9,046 bases of DNA from Bacilli bacterium (GTDB lineage: Bacteria > Bacillota_I > Bacilli_A > RF39 > UBA660): contig JAQVVC010000032.1 of the NCBI GenBank assembly GCA_028699175.1, positions 1-9,046 on the forward strand, in the 5' to 3' direction. The stretch's first letter is position 1; each line of letters starts with the position of its first letter. The notes below the pieces were generated by a model that saw nothing but the letters and a program-made list of their open reading frames with translations, searched no databases and was not told where the DNA came from. Below are positions 1 through 6,424 of this stretch, one piece after another. The position numbers and the translations under genes were made by a program.

Positions 1-218
1 AAGGCTGGATTTTCTTTTCTAATTTTATTACCTAAAAATTGTAATAATTCTCCATCTTGGGTATCACCTATTTCTTTTTCGATAAAATAATAAAAATATG
101 CTTGTAAATCATAAAGTGGTTTGGCAATTTTAATATTTTGGGAATTAAAATGTTTCTGAATAATTCCAACTGCAGTACTTTTACCATATGAACTAGGAGC
201 AATAAAACATATTCTCAT
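1..218 (-). CDS. P-loop nucleotide kinase-like protein, C-terminus cut by the window edge
   Basis: Only the first 72 codons are visible; the frame is open to the left edge. The ATG at 218 follows a good Shine-Dalgarno (AGAAAGGA, then TAATAT spacing). The protein starts MRICFIAPSSYGKSTAV: a beta strand followed by a Walker A loop of the form [AG]xxxxGK[ST] (A7 to S14, lysine K13). Such an extreme N-terminal P-loop is typical of nucleoside, nucleotide and dephospho-CoA kinase-like folds. The rest of the visible part (KIAKPLYDLQAYFYYF) also resembles phage and bacterial dNMP or dephospho-CoA kinase-like proteins, but I cannot name the substrate. It lies 56 bp after the NrtR-family gene and has its own copy of the repeat that covers the nrtR promoter (235-253), so it is the likely target of that regulator. 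A role in NAD or nucleotide metabolism is inferred from this context only. Confidence 0.75.
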   Translation of the reverse strand, partial: MRICFIAPSSYGKSTAVGIIQKHFNSQNIKIAKPLYDLQAYFYYFIEKEIGDTQDGELLQFLGNKIRKENPA

Positions 219-234
219 ATTATTCCTTTCTATG

Positions 235-253
235 AATTGTATTTTTTACACTT
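235..253 (-). promoter_or_regulatory. Candidate NrtR-type operator before the kinase-like gene
   Basis: On the minus strand this reads AAGTGTA-AAAAA-TACAATT, an imperfect inverted repeat with 7-bp arms and a 5-bp centre. It has the same layout and nearly the same arms as the repeat at 975-993. It overlaps a possible -10 box (TACAAT, 236-241). The -35 at the right distance (TTAGGG, 259-264) is poor, so a separate promoter here is less certain than the operator itself. It lies 17 bp upstream of the kinase start codon. Confidence 0.6.
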
Positions 254-274
254 GTTAGCCCTAAAAAAAAGTAT

Positions 275-949
275 TTATAATACATTTTTTATCTTTATAT
301 GTTTTTTAAATCGATATAACTTAGCTGGTTTTGTTCCCTCAAACTTAGTATATTTATTTGTATCTTCAATAATTCCTAAACTAAAAAATTTTTTTCTAAA
401 GTTTCTTTTATCTATCGTTTTATTAAAGATGGTCTCATATACTTTTTGAATCTCAGGCATAGTAAAACCATTAGGATATAAAGACTGTAAGATATTTGAT
501 TCAACTATTTTATTTTTTAATTCATTAAAAGCAGCATCTAGAATTTCTTTATGATCATATGCTAGCGGCGGAATATTATCAAGAGCAAACCAATCAGCAT
601 CAGAAGTCTTTAATGTTTGTTTCAAAAAATTTACTTTATTGGCATCAATTACTCCAAGATAACCTAAAGCAATCATTCTCTGAACTGGTGATCTTTTAAT
701 TTTTCCAAAAACTTTAAATATCGAAACGTCAATTCCTACGATACCCGTTTTTTCAAATATTTCTCTTTTTATTCCTTCTTCAAGATCTTCATTATTATAT
801 AAAGCTCCTCCAACAAGAGCCCACTTATCTTTATATGGTTTATTAGTTCTTTTTACTAAAAGCACTTTAACAATGCCCTTTTCAACCGTAAATATTGACG
901 CAATTAAATGAATACCTATCTTTTTATATAAAGGATTATTTACTTTCAT
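275..949 (-). CDS. nrtR: NrtR-family regulator (Nudix domain plus winged helix)
   Basis: The 224-residue protein has an N-terminal Nudix fold (about 10-140) and a C-terminal winged helix (about 155-215) with the typical NrtR signatures LAYDHKEIL (129-137), DKRNFRKKF (180-188) and PAKLYRF (208-214). NrtR proteins repress NAD-metabolism genes and are released by ADP-ribose; related subfamilies control sugar use, so the effector is not certain. The Nudix box (48-70) has R62, E63 and E66, but the last metal-binding Glu is Lys (K67), so it is probably a sensor rather than an active hydrolase. I chose the ATG at 949, preceded by GGTGAT; the longer frame to a TTG at 964 would start nearly at the predicted transcription start and has no ribosome binding site. 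A sigma-A promoter covered by an inverted repeat lies just upstream, which suggests autoregulation. The kinase-like gene follows 56 bp downstream. Confidence 0.85.
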   Translation of the reverse strand: MKVNNPLYKKIGIHLIASIFTVEKGIVKVLLVKRTNKPYKDKWALVGGALYNNEDLEEGIKREIFEKTGIVGIDVSIFKVFGKIKRSPVQRMIALGYLGVIDANKVNFLKQTLKTSDADWFALDNIPPLAYDHKEILDAAFNELKNKIVESNILQSLYPNGFTMPEIQKVYETIFNKTIDKRNFRKKFFSLGIIEDTNKYTKFEGTKPAKLYRFKKHIKIKNVL

Positions 950-969
950 ATATTTTATCACCAATATAT

Positions 970-998
970 ATTGTAAGTGTACTTTTTACATTTGTCAA
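970..998 (-). promoter_or_regulatory. Sigma-A promoter of nrtR
   Basis: The minus strand carries TTGACA (998 to 993), a 17-bp spacer and TACAAT (975 to 970). The -35 is a perfect match and the -10 matches 5 of 6. Transcription would start near 963, giving a leader of about 14 nt that contains the GGTGAT ribosome binding site at 957-962. Confidence 0.8.
975..993 (-). promoter_or_regulatory. Candidate NrtR autoregulatory operator
   Basis: The plus strand reads AAGTGTA-CTTTT-TACATTT: 7-bp arms that pair at 6 of 7 positions around a 5-bp centre. It fills the spacer between the -35 and -10 boxes of nrtR, so binding would block RNA polymerase. The second copy lies at 235-253, in front of the next gene. 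Assignment to NrtR rests on location and repetition in this window; I did not compare it with a stored motif. Confidence 0.7.
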
Positions 999-1009
999 TA
1001 TTTTTTATT

Positions 1010-1052
1010 AAAAAAAAGCAGAAATTTTACAATTTATTATCTGCTTTTTTTT
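1010..1052 (-). terminator. Intrinsic terminator after the ATPase/HEAT/GyrI-like unit, probably bidirectional
   Basis: Eight A then GCAGA (1010-1022) pairs perfectly with TCTGC then eight T (1040-1052), giving a 13-bp stem with a 17-nt loop. Because the stem base is A8/T8, both strands have a T run after the GC-rich part. It ends the unit lying to its right and separates it from the nrtR promoter only 12 bp further on. Confidence 0.85.
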
Positions 1053-1098
1053 CGATACTTTTTTAAACATTTTTTTATTTATTTATTTTATCTATTAT

Positions 1099-1584
1099 TT
1101 ATTCTAATGGTATATAGATGTCGGTTAAACTTTTATCTTTTGCATTTCTTGGTGGCTCTGTAATATACATTTCAAATGGAAAAGAATCTCTAGGCTTTTC
1201 TTTACTTTTAAATAACCATTCATGATAAGAATACTTCCATGCCTCATCATATTCTCTTCTCGATAAATTATAATGAAGAATTGCATATTTACCTGATATA
1301 TTCATTGTACTTATATTGCCTTCTTCTTTATAATTAGAGTCAAGTGGTACTGTCATAGCCATACTTGTTCTTAAATTTGTACCTTTAGTAATAAAAGGAT
1401 TATCATGATAAATTGTAATTATTTTTGTAACATTCGGAATTATTAAATTGTTTTTTTCAGCAAAAGCAACTAATTCTTTATGCATTTTTAAAGCATTTTT
1501 TCTAAAATCTAATTATGTACCTTTAAACATAATGTAAATTACCTTTATCTCTATATCTTTTTTAGATATTTGAGGTTTTTCCAT
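1099..1584 (-). pseudogene. GyrI-like (AraC effector-binding) domain protein with one premature stop
   Basis: An open frame from ATG 1485 gives 128 residues that match the central and C-terminal part of GyrI-like/AraC_E_bind domains: a conserved SGKYAILHYNLSRREYDEAWKY stretch, FPFEMY and the terminal TDIYIPLE. The family binds small hydrophobic ligands, and some members hydrolyse them. The missing N-terminal strand lies in the same frame upstream: ATG at 1584, MEKPQISKKDIEIKVIYIMFKGT, then TAA at 1513-1515 (codon 24), then LDFRKNALK leading into MHKEL. The family usually has Gly-x-Tyr here, so TAC/TAT to TAA is the simplest explanation. The ATG at 1584 has an AGGAG (1598-1602) 13 nt away; the ATG at 1485 has no good ribosome binding site. 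Restored, it would be a single-domain protein of 161 residues without a DNA-binding part. It is the last gene of the ATPase unit. A sequencing error is the main alternative to a true pseudogene. Confidence 0.75.
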
Positions 1585-1632
1585 TGGATAATTTCATCTC
1601 CTTTATTAATAAAAATTTTCTTATTAAATAAT

Positions 1633-2241
1633 TTAATTCAATAGTTCTTCTATCTCTTGTTTTATATTTTTATCAACTATACTTTCTTCTAAACATTTAT
1701 TTAAATATATAACAATTTCTTTAAAATGGATTTCTCTTTCTATTTCAATTAATATATTAACAACATCAGTTGTCATAACTTTAATATTTGTTGAAGGTCT
1801 AGCTTTAATATTAATTTTAGTAAGTTTCATTACAACTTTTTCACAAATTTTTTGGTCAAAATTTGTTCCTTTTAAAATATTACTGATTCCTTGAATACAT
1901 AATCTTGCAGTACTTATTTTTTCATCATTACAGAAAAATAAATACTTATCGATAATATTTTTAGTATTAATTCCTTTATCCCACTTAATATTTAACGCTA
2001 TTAATTTTAAACCGATAGTTCGAAAATATGAATTATTACTATCTAACATATTAACAAAATTATTCCAATATGGATAAACATCATTTTTCATCTCTGATCT
2101 ATATTGGAGAATCAAAAAAGAAGGATATCTTATTTTATCATCTGTTGATAATAAATTTCCAATAAGCTCTTTTATATTTTCTTCATTTAAAGATTCTGCC
2201 ACATCATATAATTCTTCTTTTTTATATTTTTTTACATCCAT
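1633..2241 (-). CDS. HEAT-like repeat protein of unknown function
   Basis: The 202-residue soluble protein is almost all predicted helix, with repeating helix-turn-helix units of about 35-40 residues. Stretches such as DDKIRYPSFLILQYRSEMKNDVYPYW and NSYFRTIGLKLIALNIKWD look like consecutive alpha-solenoid repeats. It resembles small clostridial proteins sometimes labelled 'SufBD protein', but nothing here supports a role in Fe-S assembly; a protein-protein binding scaffold is the safest reading. I chose the ATG at 2241, 9 nt after an AGG in TATAGGTTGG; a TTG at 2250 would add three residues. It begins 37 bp after the stop of the P-type ATPase and is followed 48 bp later by the broken GyrI-like gene, so it is probably cotranscribed with both. 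No signal peptide or membrane segment is visible. Confidence 0.75.
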   Translation of the reverse strand: MDVKKYKKEELYDVAESLNEENIKELIGNLLSTDDKIRYPSFLILQYRSEMKNDVYPYWNNFVNMLDSNNSYFRTIGLKLIALNIKWDKGINTKNIIDKYLFFCNDEKISTARLCIQGISNILKGTNFDQKICEKVVMKLTKINIKARPSTNIKVMTTDVVNILIEIEREIHFKEIVIYLNKCLEESIVDKNIKQEIEELLN

Positions 2242-2278
2242 ATTTACCAACCTATAATAACTATATAATATTCTATGA

Positions 2279-4783
2279 TTATTTTCTATTTATTTTTTGT
2301 ATTTTTATCAAGTCATACCATATTGTGCAAAGAAGTGCTATAGAAAAAGCCCATAAAAATTGGTTAAAAGTTAACGCTACTGTACCTACAATTTCTTGAA
2401 AAAATGGTATATAAATAACAATTAATAAAGCTATTAATATTACAATATTTATAACTAAAATAACTTTATCTTTTAAAATGTTAATAAAGTTAATGATTGT
2501 TAAGTTTTTATTGATATTAACATAAACAATAAACAGATTAGATAATATTAAGACTGTCAAAGCAAATGTTCTTGCCATTTCACTAGAATAACCATTAGTT
2601 AATAAATATATATAACTACCCAAAAAACCAAGTGAAATAATTAATCCTTGAACAATATATGTAAAAACATATTTCTTGTTTAAAATGTTTTCATTGGTTT
2701 TTCTTGGCCTTTTTTTCATAATATCTTCATCAGCAATACATCTTTGAAAAACAATCGATGAAATCGGATCTATAATTAACTCTAACAAAACAACATGAAT
2801 AGGTAATAATAATATTGGAAAATTAAATAAAGGTATTAATAAAGCAATTAAAGCAATTGGAATATGAACTATTAAAACATAACCAATAGCTTTGCGAATA
2901 TTTTCATAGATATGTCTTCCATTTTCAACTGCAGTTATTATTGTTTTAAAATTGTCATCTAATAAAATTAATTTAGATGCTTCTTTAGCTACTTCGGTTC
3001 CTCTCTTTCCCATCGCAATTCCGATATCTGCTTTTTTTAAAGCGGTAGCATCATTTACCCCATCACCTGTCATAGCTACAACCATGTTATTTCTTTGGAA
3101 AGCCTCAACGATACGCATTTTATGATTTGGGTAAACTCTAGCAAAGATTGTTACATCTTTAACCAGTTTTGCTAATTCTTCATCATCTATTTTTTCTAAT
3201 TTTTCTCCCGTAATAACTTTTTCACAATTTTTAAGCCCTATTTCTTTACCAATTGCTTTTGCTGTTTCGCCATTATCACCAGTAATCATTACTAATTTAA
3301 TTCCCGCTTGATAGCAATTTTCTATTGCCTCTTTTACTCCATAACGTGGAGGATCAACAAATGCTAATAAACCGGCAAAAGAAAACTGATATTTATCTAA
3401 TGATTGTTCAATTTTAGAACTCTTACTATGAGCAACTGCTAAAACCCGATATCCTTTATTTGAAAAAAACTTAACTTTTTCTGATATTTCTTTTATTTCA
3501 TCTTCATTTAAGTTACATAAAGGTAATACTTGTTCATATGCACCCTTTACATAAACATTATAATTATTATTTTTCTTAAAAACATGCCCCATTATTTTGG
3601 TTTCAGAACTAAACGGATATTCAAATACAGGCTCATCATCCATAAATTCAGTGGTAACATTCTTTTTTCGGCAGAAATCAATAATAGCTTGTTCCATAGG
3701 ATCAAAAGCTTCTTTTTCACATGATAAAAAACTAGCAACTAATAATTCTTCTGATTTTTTATGGGCATAAGTATCAATAACAGTCATTTTATTTTCAGTT
3801 AAAGTTCCTGTTTTATCAACACATAACACCGAAATTGAACCTAAAGTTTCTACAGCATTCATTTTACGAACTAACGATTTTTTTTTCGAAATAAGATATG
3901 CACCAGTAGTTAAAAAAACAGTTAAAATTACTGGTAATTCTTCAGGAATAGTAGCCATCGCGATAGTAATACCGGCAAGAATTGCATCTATTATACGTTT
4001 AAATAAAGTTGGAGCATCATTAACATTATTAATAAAGGTTATTAAGCCAACAACTACCATAAATAGAATACTGATAGAGGCACATATAATAATTAGTTTA
4101 CGAATTTGCTTTTCTAATAATGTTTTTGGTTCAACAATTTTTCCTAAAGCATCACCAATTTTTCCATATTCCGTATTAATTCCAACATTAGTAACTAAAA
4201 TAATGGCTTCTCCGCCAGTAACAATGGTACTGGCATAACATTTATTTTTTTTAAAATATTCTTTTTTTTCGTTATCATTTAATTTCACTTTTTTCCATAC
4301 AACAAGTGATTCTCCGGTTAGAGATGATTCATTAACGCTAAAATCATGACATTCTAATATATCCCCTTCAGCATTTATGATATTTCCTTCTTGAACTAAC
4401 ATTATATCCCCAACAACTACTTCATCACTTTTAACTTCAATAATTCTATTATTTCTGATGACTTTACTTTTGGGGCTAGATAGTTCTTTTAAAGTTTCTA
4501 ATGCTTTATCCGTTTTATATTCTTGATAAAAGGATATTCCAGCGATAAAAAAAATAAAAGTAAACATTATGATGCTATCACTAAATTGTCCTAATAATAT
4601 GTATATACAACATGTTCCAAGTAATAATAAAAGCATTGGTTCCTTAAAAGTATTTAATATTTTTTTAAATATACTATCCTTTTTTATAGTACCCAATGAA
4701 TTTATTCCATATTTGATTTTTGATTCTCTAACTTGTTCATTATTTAAACCAGTATAATCATTTTTAAAGTTGCCAATTTTCAT
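2279..4783 (-). CDS. P2-type cation-transporting ATPase (Ca2+-ATPase-like)
   Basis: The 834-residue membrane pump has the complete P-type layout: N-terminal cation ATPase domain (1-60), M1-M2, actuator with TGES (156-159), M3-M4 with PEELP (280-284), phosphorylation motif DKTGTLT (D323), nucleotide-binding KGA (413-415), TGDN (501-504), hinge TGDGVND (572-578) and a C-terminal six-helix bundle. It has no heavy-metal N-terminal domain and no CPC, so it is not a copper/zinc pump. M6 carries ELIIDP (668-673); the aligned SERCA residues are the calcium ligands Asn796 and Asp800. M5 (IGYVLIVHIPIALIAL) lacks the Asn and Glu that form the first SERCA calcium site, so one ion per cycle is likely. Ca2+ or Mn2+ is inferred, not shown. 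The usual Pro after GVNDA is Thr (T580). The start at 4783 has a strong GGGAGGT six bases upstream. Confidence 0.9.
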   Translation of the reverse strand: MKIGNFKNDYTGLNNEQVRESKIKYGINSLGTIKKDSIFKKILNTFKEPMLLLLLGTCCIYILLGQFSDSIIMFTFIFFIAGISFYQEYKTDKALETLKELSSPKSKVIRNNRIIEVKSDEVVVGDIMLVQEGNIINAEGDILECHDFSVNESSLTGESLVVWKKVKLNDNEKKEYFKKNKCYASTIVTGGEAIILVTNVGINTEYGKIGDALGKIVEPKTLLEKQIRKLIIICASISILFMVVVGLITFINNVNDAPTLFKRIIDAILAGITIAMATIPEELPVILTVFLTTGAYLISKKKSLVRKMNAVETLGSISVLCVDKTGTLTENKMTVIDTYAHKKSEELLVASFLSCEKEAFDPMEQAIIDFCRKKNVTTEFMDDEPVFEYPFSSETKIMGHVFKKNNNYNVYVKGAYEQVLPLCNLNEDEIKEISEKVKFFSNKGYRVLAVAHSKSSKIEQSLDKYQFSFAGLLAFVDPPRYGVKEAIENCYQAGIKLVMITGDNGETAKAIGKEIGLKNCEKVITGEKLEKIDDEELAKLVKDVTIFARVYPNHKMRIVEAFQRNNMVVAMTGDGVNDATALKKADIGIAMGKRGTEVAKEASKLILLDDNFKTIITAVENGRHIYENIRKAIGYVLIVHIPIALIALLIPLFNFPILLLPIHVVLLELIIDPISSIVFQRCIADEDIMKKRPRKTNENILNKKYVFTYIVQGLIISLGFLGSYIYLLTNGYSSEMARTFALTVLILSNLFIVYVNINKNLTIINFINILKDKVILVINIVILIALLIVIYIPFFQEIVGTVALTFNQFLWAFSIALLCTIWYDLIKIQKINRK

Positions 4784-4825
4784 AAGATACCTCCCGTATA
4801 TGATAACTAATAATTATCTTAAATA

Positions 4826-4834
4826 ATTATATCA
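4826..4834 (-). promoter_or_regulatory. Extended -10 promoter of the ATPase unit
   Basis: The minus strand reads TGATATAAT, an extended -10 (TGN plus perfect TATAAT). The -35 region at the right distance (CGTAAT) is weak, as is common with extended -10 promoters. It lies about 43 bp upstream of the ATPase start codon, and just downstream of the terminator that ends the ars-like operon. Confidence 0.55.
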
Positions 4835-4872
4835 TGGTATAAAAAAAAATTACGAAAAAAATTTTATTAAGT

Positions 4873-4895
4873 AAAAAAACCTTTTTATAAGGTTT
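4873..4895 (-). terminator. Intrinsic terminator at the end of the ars-like operon
   Basis: On the minus strand AAACCTT pairs with AAGGTTT around a 5-nt loop (ATAAA), followed by four more T. The stem is short (7 bp) but perfect and ends in a T run. It lies 100 bp after the DUF3795 stop; no other terminator is visible between this point and the arsR promoter. The 4896-4995 stretch before it holds only AT-rich sequence and a small ATATCAT-A-ATGATAT palindrome (4955-4969) of unclear role. Confidence 0.7.
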
Positions 4896-4995
4896 AAATT
4901 TTTTAAAAAAGGAATAATATAATTTCAAATTTTATTTATAAATTTTTATTTTCGATATCATAATGATATTTTTTATTTTTTTTCAATGTATTAAT

Positions 4996-5415
4996 CTAAC
5001 AATTTAAACATAGTCCATTATGACAACATTTTGATTCTCCACATGTCTTACATTTCCACTTTTCAATTTCTTTTTTTATAAATTGATCAATTCCATTTTC
5101 TTTAATACAATTTAAATTATCAATCATACTCATATTGTATTTTGCCCTATATCTTTTATCTAATCTTTTTAATCCTTCACATGGGAATTTATTACATTCA
5201 TAACAAAATCTAATTTTTCCATTTGCTATTAAATCACACTTTTTTCCCAAAGCAAAAACACAATTTTGCTTTCTTGCAATGCAACCTGGGCAATACTTTT
5301 TATGAAATCCTTCTTTATTTAAATTAAATTTATTAAAAATGTAAGCAATACATAAACTACAATTCATACCACAAGGAGCAATTAAATCTTCTTTTTCTTT
5401 TATTTTCAAAACCAT
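4996..5415 (-). CDS. Cysteine-rich DUF3795-family protein
   Basis: The 139-residue protein contains 17 cysteines. They form an N-terminal cluster APCGMNCSLC (C15, C19, C22) with CPGC (42-45), C52 and C60; a central CYEC-x4-C (71, 74, 79) followed by the conserved LKRLDKRYRAKYNMSMIDNL; and a C-terminal zinc-ribbon-like set CKTC (122-125), CC (130-131), C136 and a C-terminal C139. This fits DUF3795, whose function is unknown; zinc binding is the usual assumption and an Fe-S cluster is possible. The ATG at 5415 follows GAAGGAG with six bases between. It is the last gene before the terminator at 4873-4895, only 36 bp after the membrane peptide gene, so I place it in the arsR operon. With so many thiols it could bind trivalent arsenic or act in thiol redox, but this is inference from context. 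Confidence 0.8.
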   Translation of the reverse strand: MVLKIKEKEDLIAPCGMNCSLCIAYIFNKFNLNKEGFHKKYCPGCIARKQNCVFALGKKCDLIANGKIRFCYECNKFPCEGLKRLDKRYRAKYNMSMIDNLNCIKENGIDQFIKKEIEKWKCKTCGESKCCHNGLCLNC

Positions 5416-5451
5416 ATACTACTCCTTCAAATAAGTCTAAACTTTAAATTA

Positions 5452-5613
5452 TTAATAAGGGTTTTTGGAATATAAATATAAATAGATTAATAATGCAATA
5501 GCAAGTAAAATCAAAACACTTACTGAAATAATAATTGCCTTTTTATCTTGCTTTTTAATGCCATACCAAATACCTATTAAAGAAAATAAAACTATCAAAA
5601 TTACTATTGCCAT
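5452..5613 (-). CDS. Small two-helix membrane protein
   Basis: The 53-residue peptide has two hydrophobic helices, about 2-20 (AIVILIVLFSLIGIWYGI) and 28-48 (AIIISVSVLILLAIALLIYLYLY), joined by the basic loop KKQDKK. By the positive-inside rule the loop would face the cytoplasm. I do not recognise a family. The ATG at 5613 has an AGG 12 nt upstream, a rather long spacing; a TTG at 5634 in the same frame has no ribosome binding site. It starts 30 bp after the flavodoxin stop and, notably, in the same frame, with no stop codon other than the flavodoxin TGA in between. Its size, hydrophobicity and position in a compact operon favour a real gene. It may anchor the flavodoxin or assist the permease; both are inferences. 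Confidence 0.6.
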   Translation of the reverse strand: MAIVILIVLFSLIGIWYGIKKQDKKAIIISVSVLILLAIALLIYLYLYSKNPY

Positions 5614-5643
5614 ATTATTATCATTCCTATCCAATTTATTATA

Positions 5644-6060
5644 TCATAAAGTTTTTAATGTTTCTCTAACAAAATTAGTAGCATTCATAATATCTTTTTT
5701 ATTTGGATGCCCACCAAAAAACATGAATCCTCCCGAATATAAAAATTCATCTTTCAAGACCATTATTCCGTTATTTTCTAATATTTCTCTAACTTCGATT
5801 GGTTTTGTTGTTCCAGAACCAGAAGAAGTTATAAGAGCTGCCTTTTTCGCATTTCTTTTAGTTAATTCCTTAACATACTCGATTAATACAGGTGAACTTT
5901 TATCACCATATATACCGCTAATAATGTACAATAAATCAACATCCTCTAATTTAGGATTTGTTTTTATATTTTCAGAACTAACATTCAATTCTTTACTAAT
6001 AGCATTAGCCATTTTTTTAGAATGGCCTGTCATACTATAATAAATAATACTTATTTTCAT
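5644..6060 (-). CDS. Flavodoxin-like FMN-binding protein
   Basis: The 138-residue protein has the short-chain flavodoxin fold. The N-terminal strand IIYYSMTGHSKKMANAI carries the FMN phosphate loop (S9-M-T-G-H-S-K15). Later strands give LLYIISGIYG (44-52) and the flavin-ring loop region TSSGSGTTK (78-86), and the C-terminus has GGHPNKKDIMNATNFV (116-131), common in this flavodoxin family. It should carry low-potential electrons in the cytoplasm. It begins 17 bp after the thioredoxin-like gene, with AAAGGA five bases before the ATG at 6060, so the two are surely cotranscribed. In the ars context it could support reduction of thiols or of arsenicals; it is not ArsH, which is longer and has a different NADPH-FMN reductase motif. 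It ends with the only TGA stop among the complete genes in the window; the membrane peptide follows in frame. Confidence 0.85.
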   Translation of the reverse strand: MKISIIYYSMTGHSKKMANAISKELNVSSENIKTNPKLEDVDLLYIISGIYGDKSSPVLIEYVKELTKRNAKKAALITSSGSGTTKPIEVREILENNGIMVLKDEFLYSGGFMFFGGHPNKKDIMNATNFVRETLKTL

Positions 6061-6077
6061 ATATATCCTTTCACTAA

Positions 6078-6368
6078 TTATTTAGCACAATCACAACAAC
6101 AACATGAACATTGATTATCTGGTTCAATATCTGAAGTTAAATATTTTTTTAATTCTTCTTTATTTGGACTTTTTCCATAAAACTTAACTTTTTCATTTAC
6201 TACTAGTGCCGGTAAGCCCATAACACTATATGCCATAATTTGCTCGATATCTTCTATTTTTTCTAGATTAGCATCAATATTTAGTTCAGATATAACTTCA
6301 GTTACATCTTTATATAATTTATGGCATGATGAACAACCAGTTCCTAAAACCTTTACATTAATTTTCAT
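6078..6368 (-). CDS. TM0996/MTH895-type thioredoxin-fold protein with Cys-rich tail
   Basis: The 96-residue protein is a minimal thioredoxin fold (Thioredoxin_3 / TM0996-MTH895 type). The redox motif GTGCSSC holds C12 and C15, and GLPALVV supplies the cis-proline P53 opposite it. Members of this family are regularly encoded next to UPF0718 permeases and ArsR regulators. The normal fold ends near residue 80; here it is extended by EPDNQCSCCCCDCAK, with six cysteines in positions 87-94. This tail could chelate soft metals or arsenic(III) and hand them to the permease or to the CSSC site; that is inference. The start at 6368 follows AAAGGAG with seven bases between. It is third in the operon, 56 bp after the permease and 17 bp before flavodoxin. 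Confidence 0.85.
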   Translation of the reverse strand: MKINVKVLGTGCSSCHKLYKDVTEVISELNIDANLEKIEDIEQIMAYSVMGLPALVVNEKVKFYGKSPNKEELKKYLTSDIEPDNQCSCCCCDCAK

Positions 6369-6424
6369 AATATTTCTCCTTTCATTAACTTTATAAACTA
6401 TATAATTTAATTAATTATTATCTT

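Noticed and set aside
237..449. Plus-strand frame of 70 codons at the end of nrtR
   Set aside because: It overlaps the conserved winged helix of nrtR on the other strand, with no ribosome binding site or family similarity.
1604..1626. AT-only inverted repeat TTAATAA...TTATTAA between the HEAT-like and GyrI-like genes
   Set aside because: It has no GC pairs and no T run on the coding strand, so it is not a credible terminator.
4955..4969. Palindrome ATATCAT-A-ATGATAT after the DUF3795 gene
   Set aside because: It is short and AT-rich, with no promoter next to it, so neither operator nor terminator can be supported.
5638..5646. TGATATAAT on the minus strand, a possible internal promoter for the membrane peptide and DUF3795
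   Set aside because: There is no usable -35 and it overlaps the flavodoxin stop codon; in such AT-rich DNA a chance match is likely. It remains a weak possibility.
5558..6040. Long plus-strand open frame of 160 codons opposite the flavodoxin gene
   Set aside because: It is a shadow of flavodoxin and the membrane peptide on the other strand, whose motifs and ribosome binding sites are clear.
5452..6060. Mycoplasma-type code in which TGA encodes Trp
   Set aside because: All Trp codons seen are TGG and none of the long genes has an in-frame TGA, which would be very unlikely under that code.
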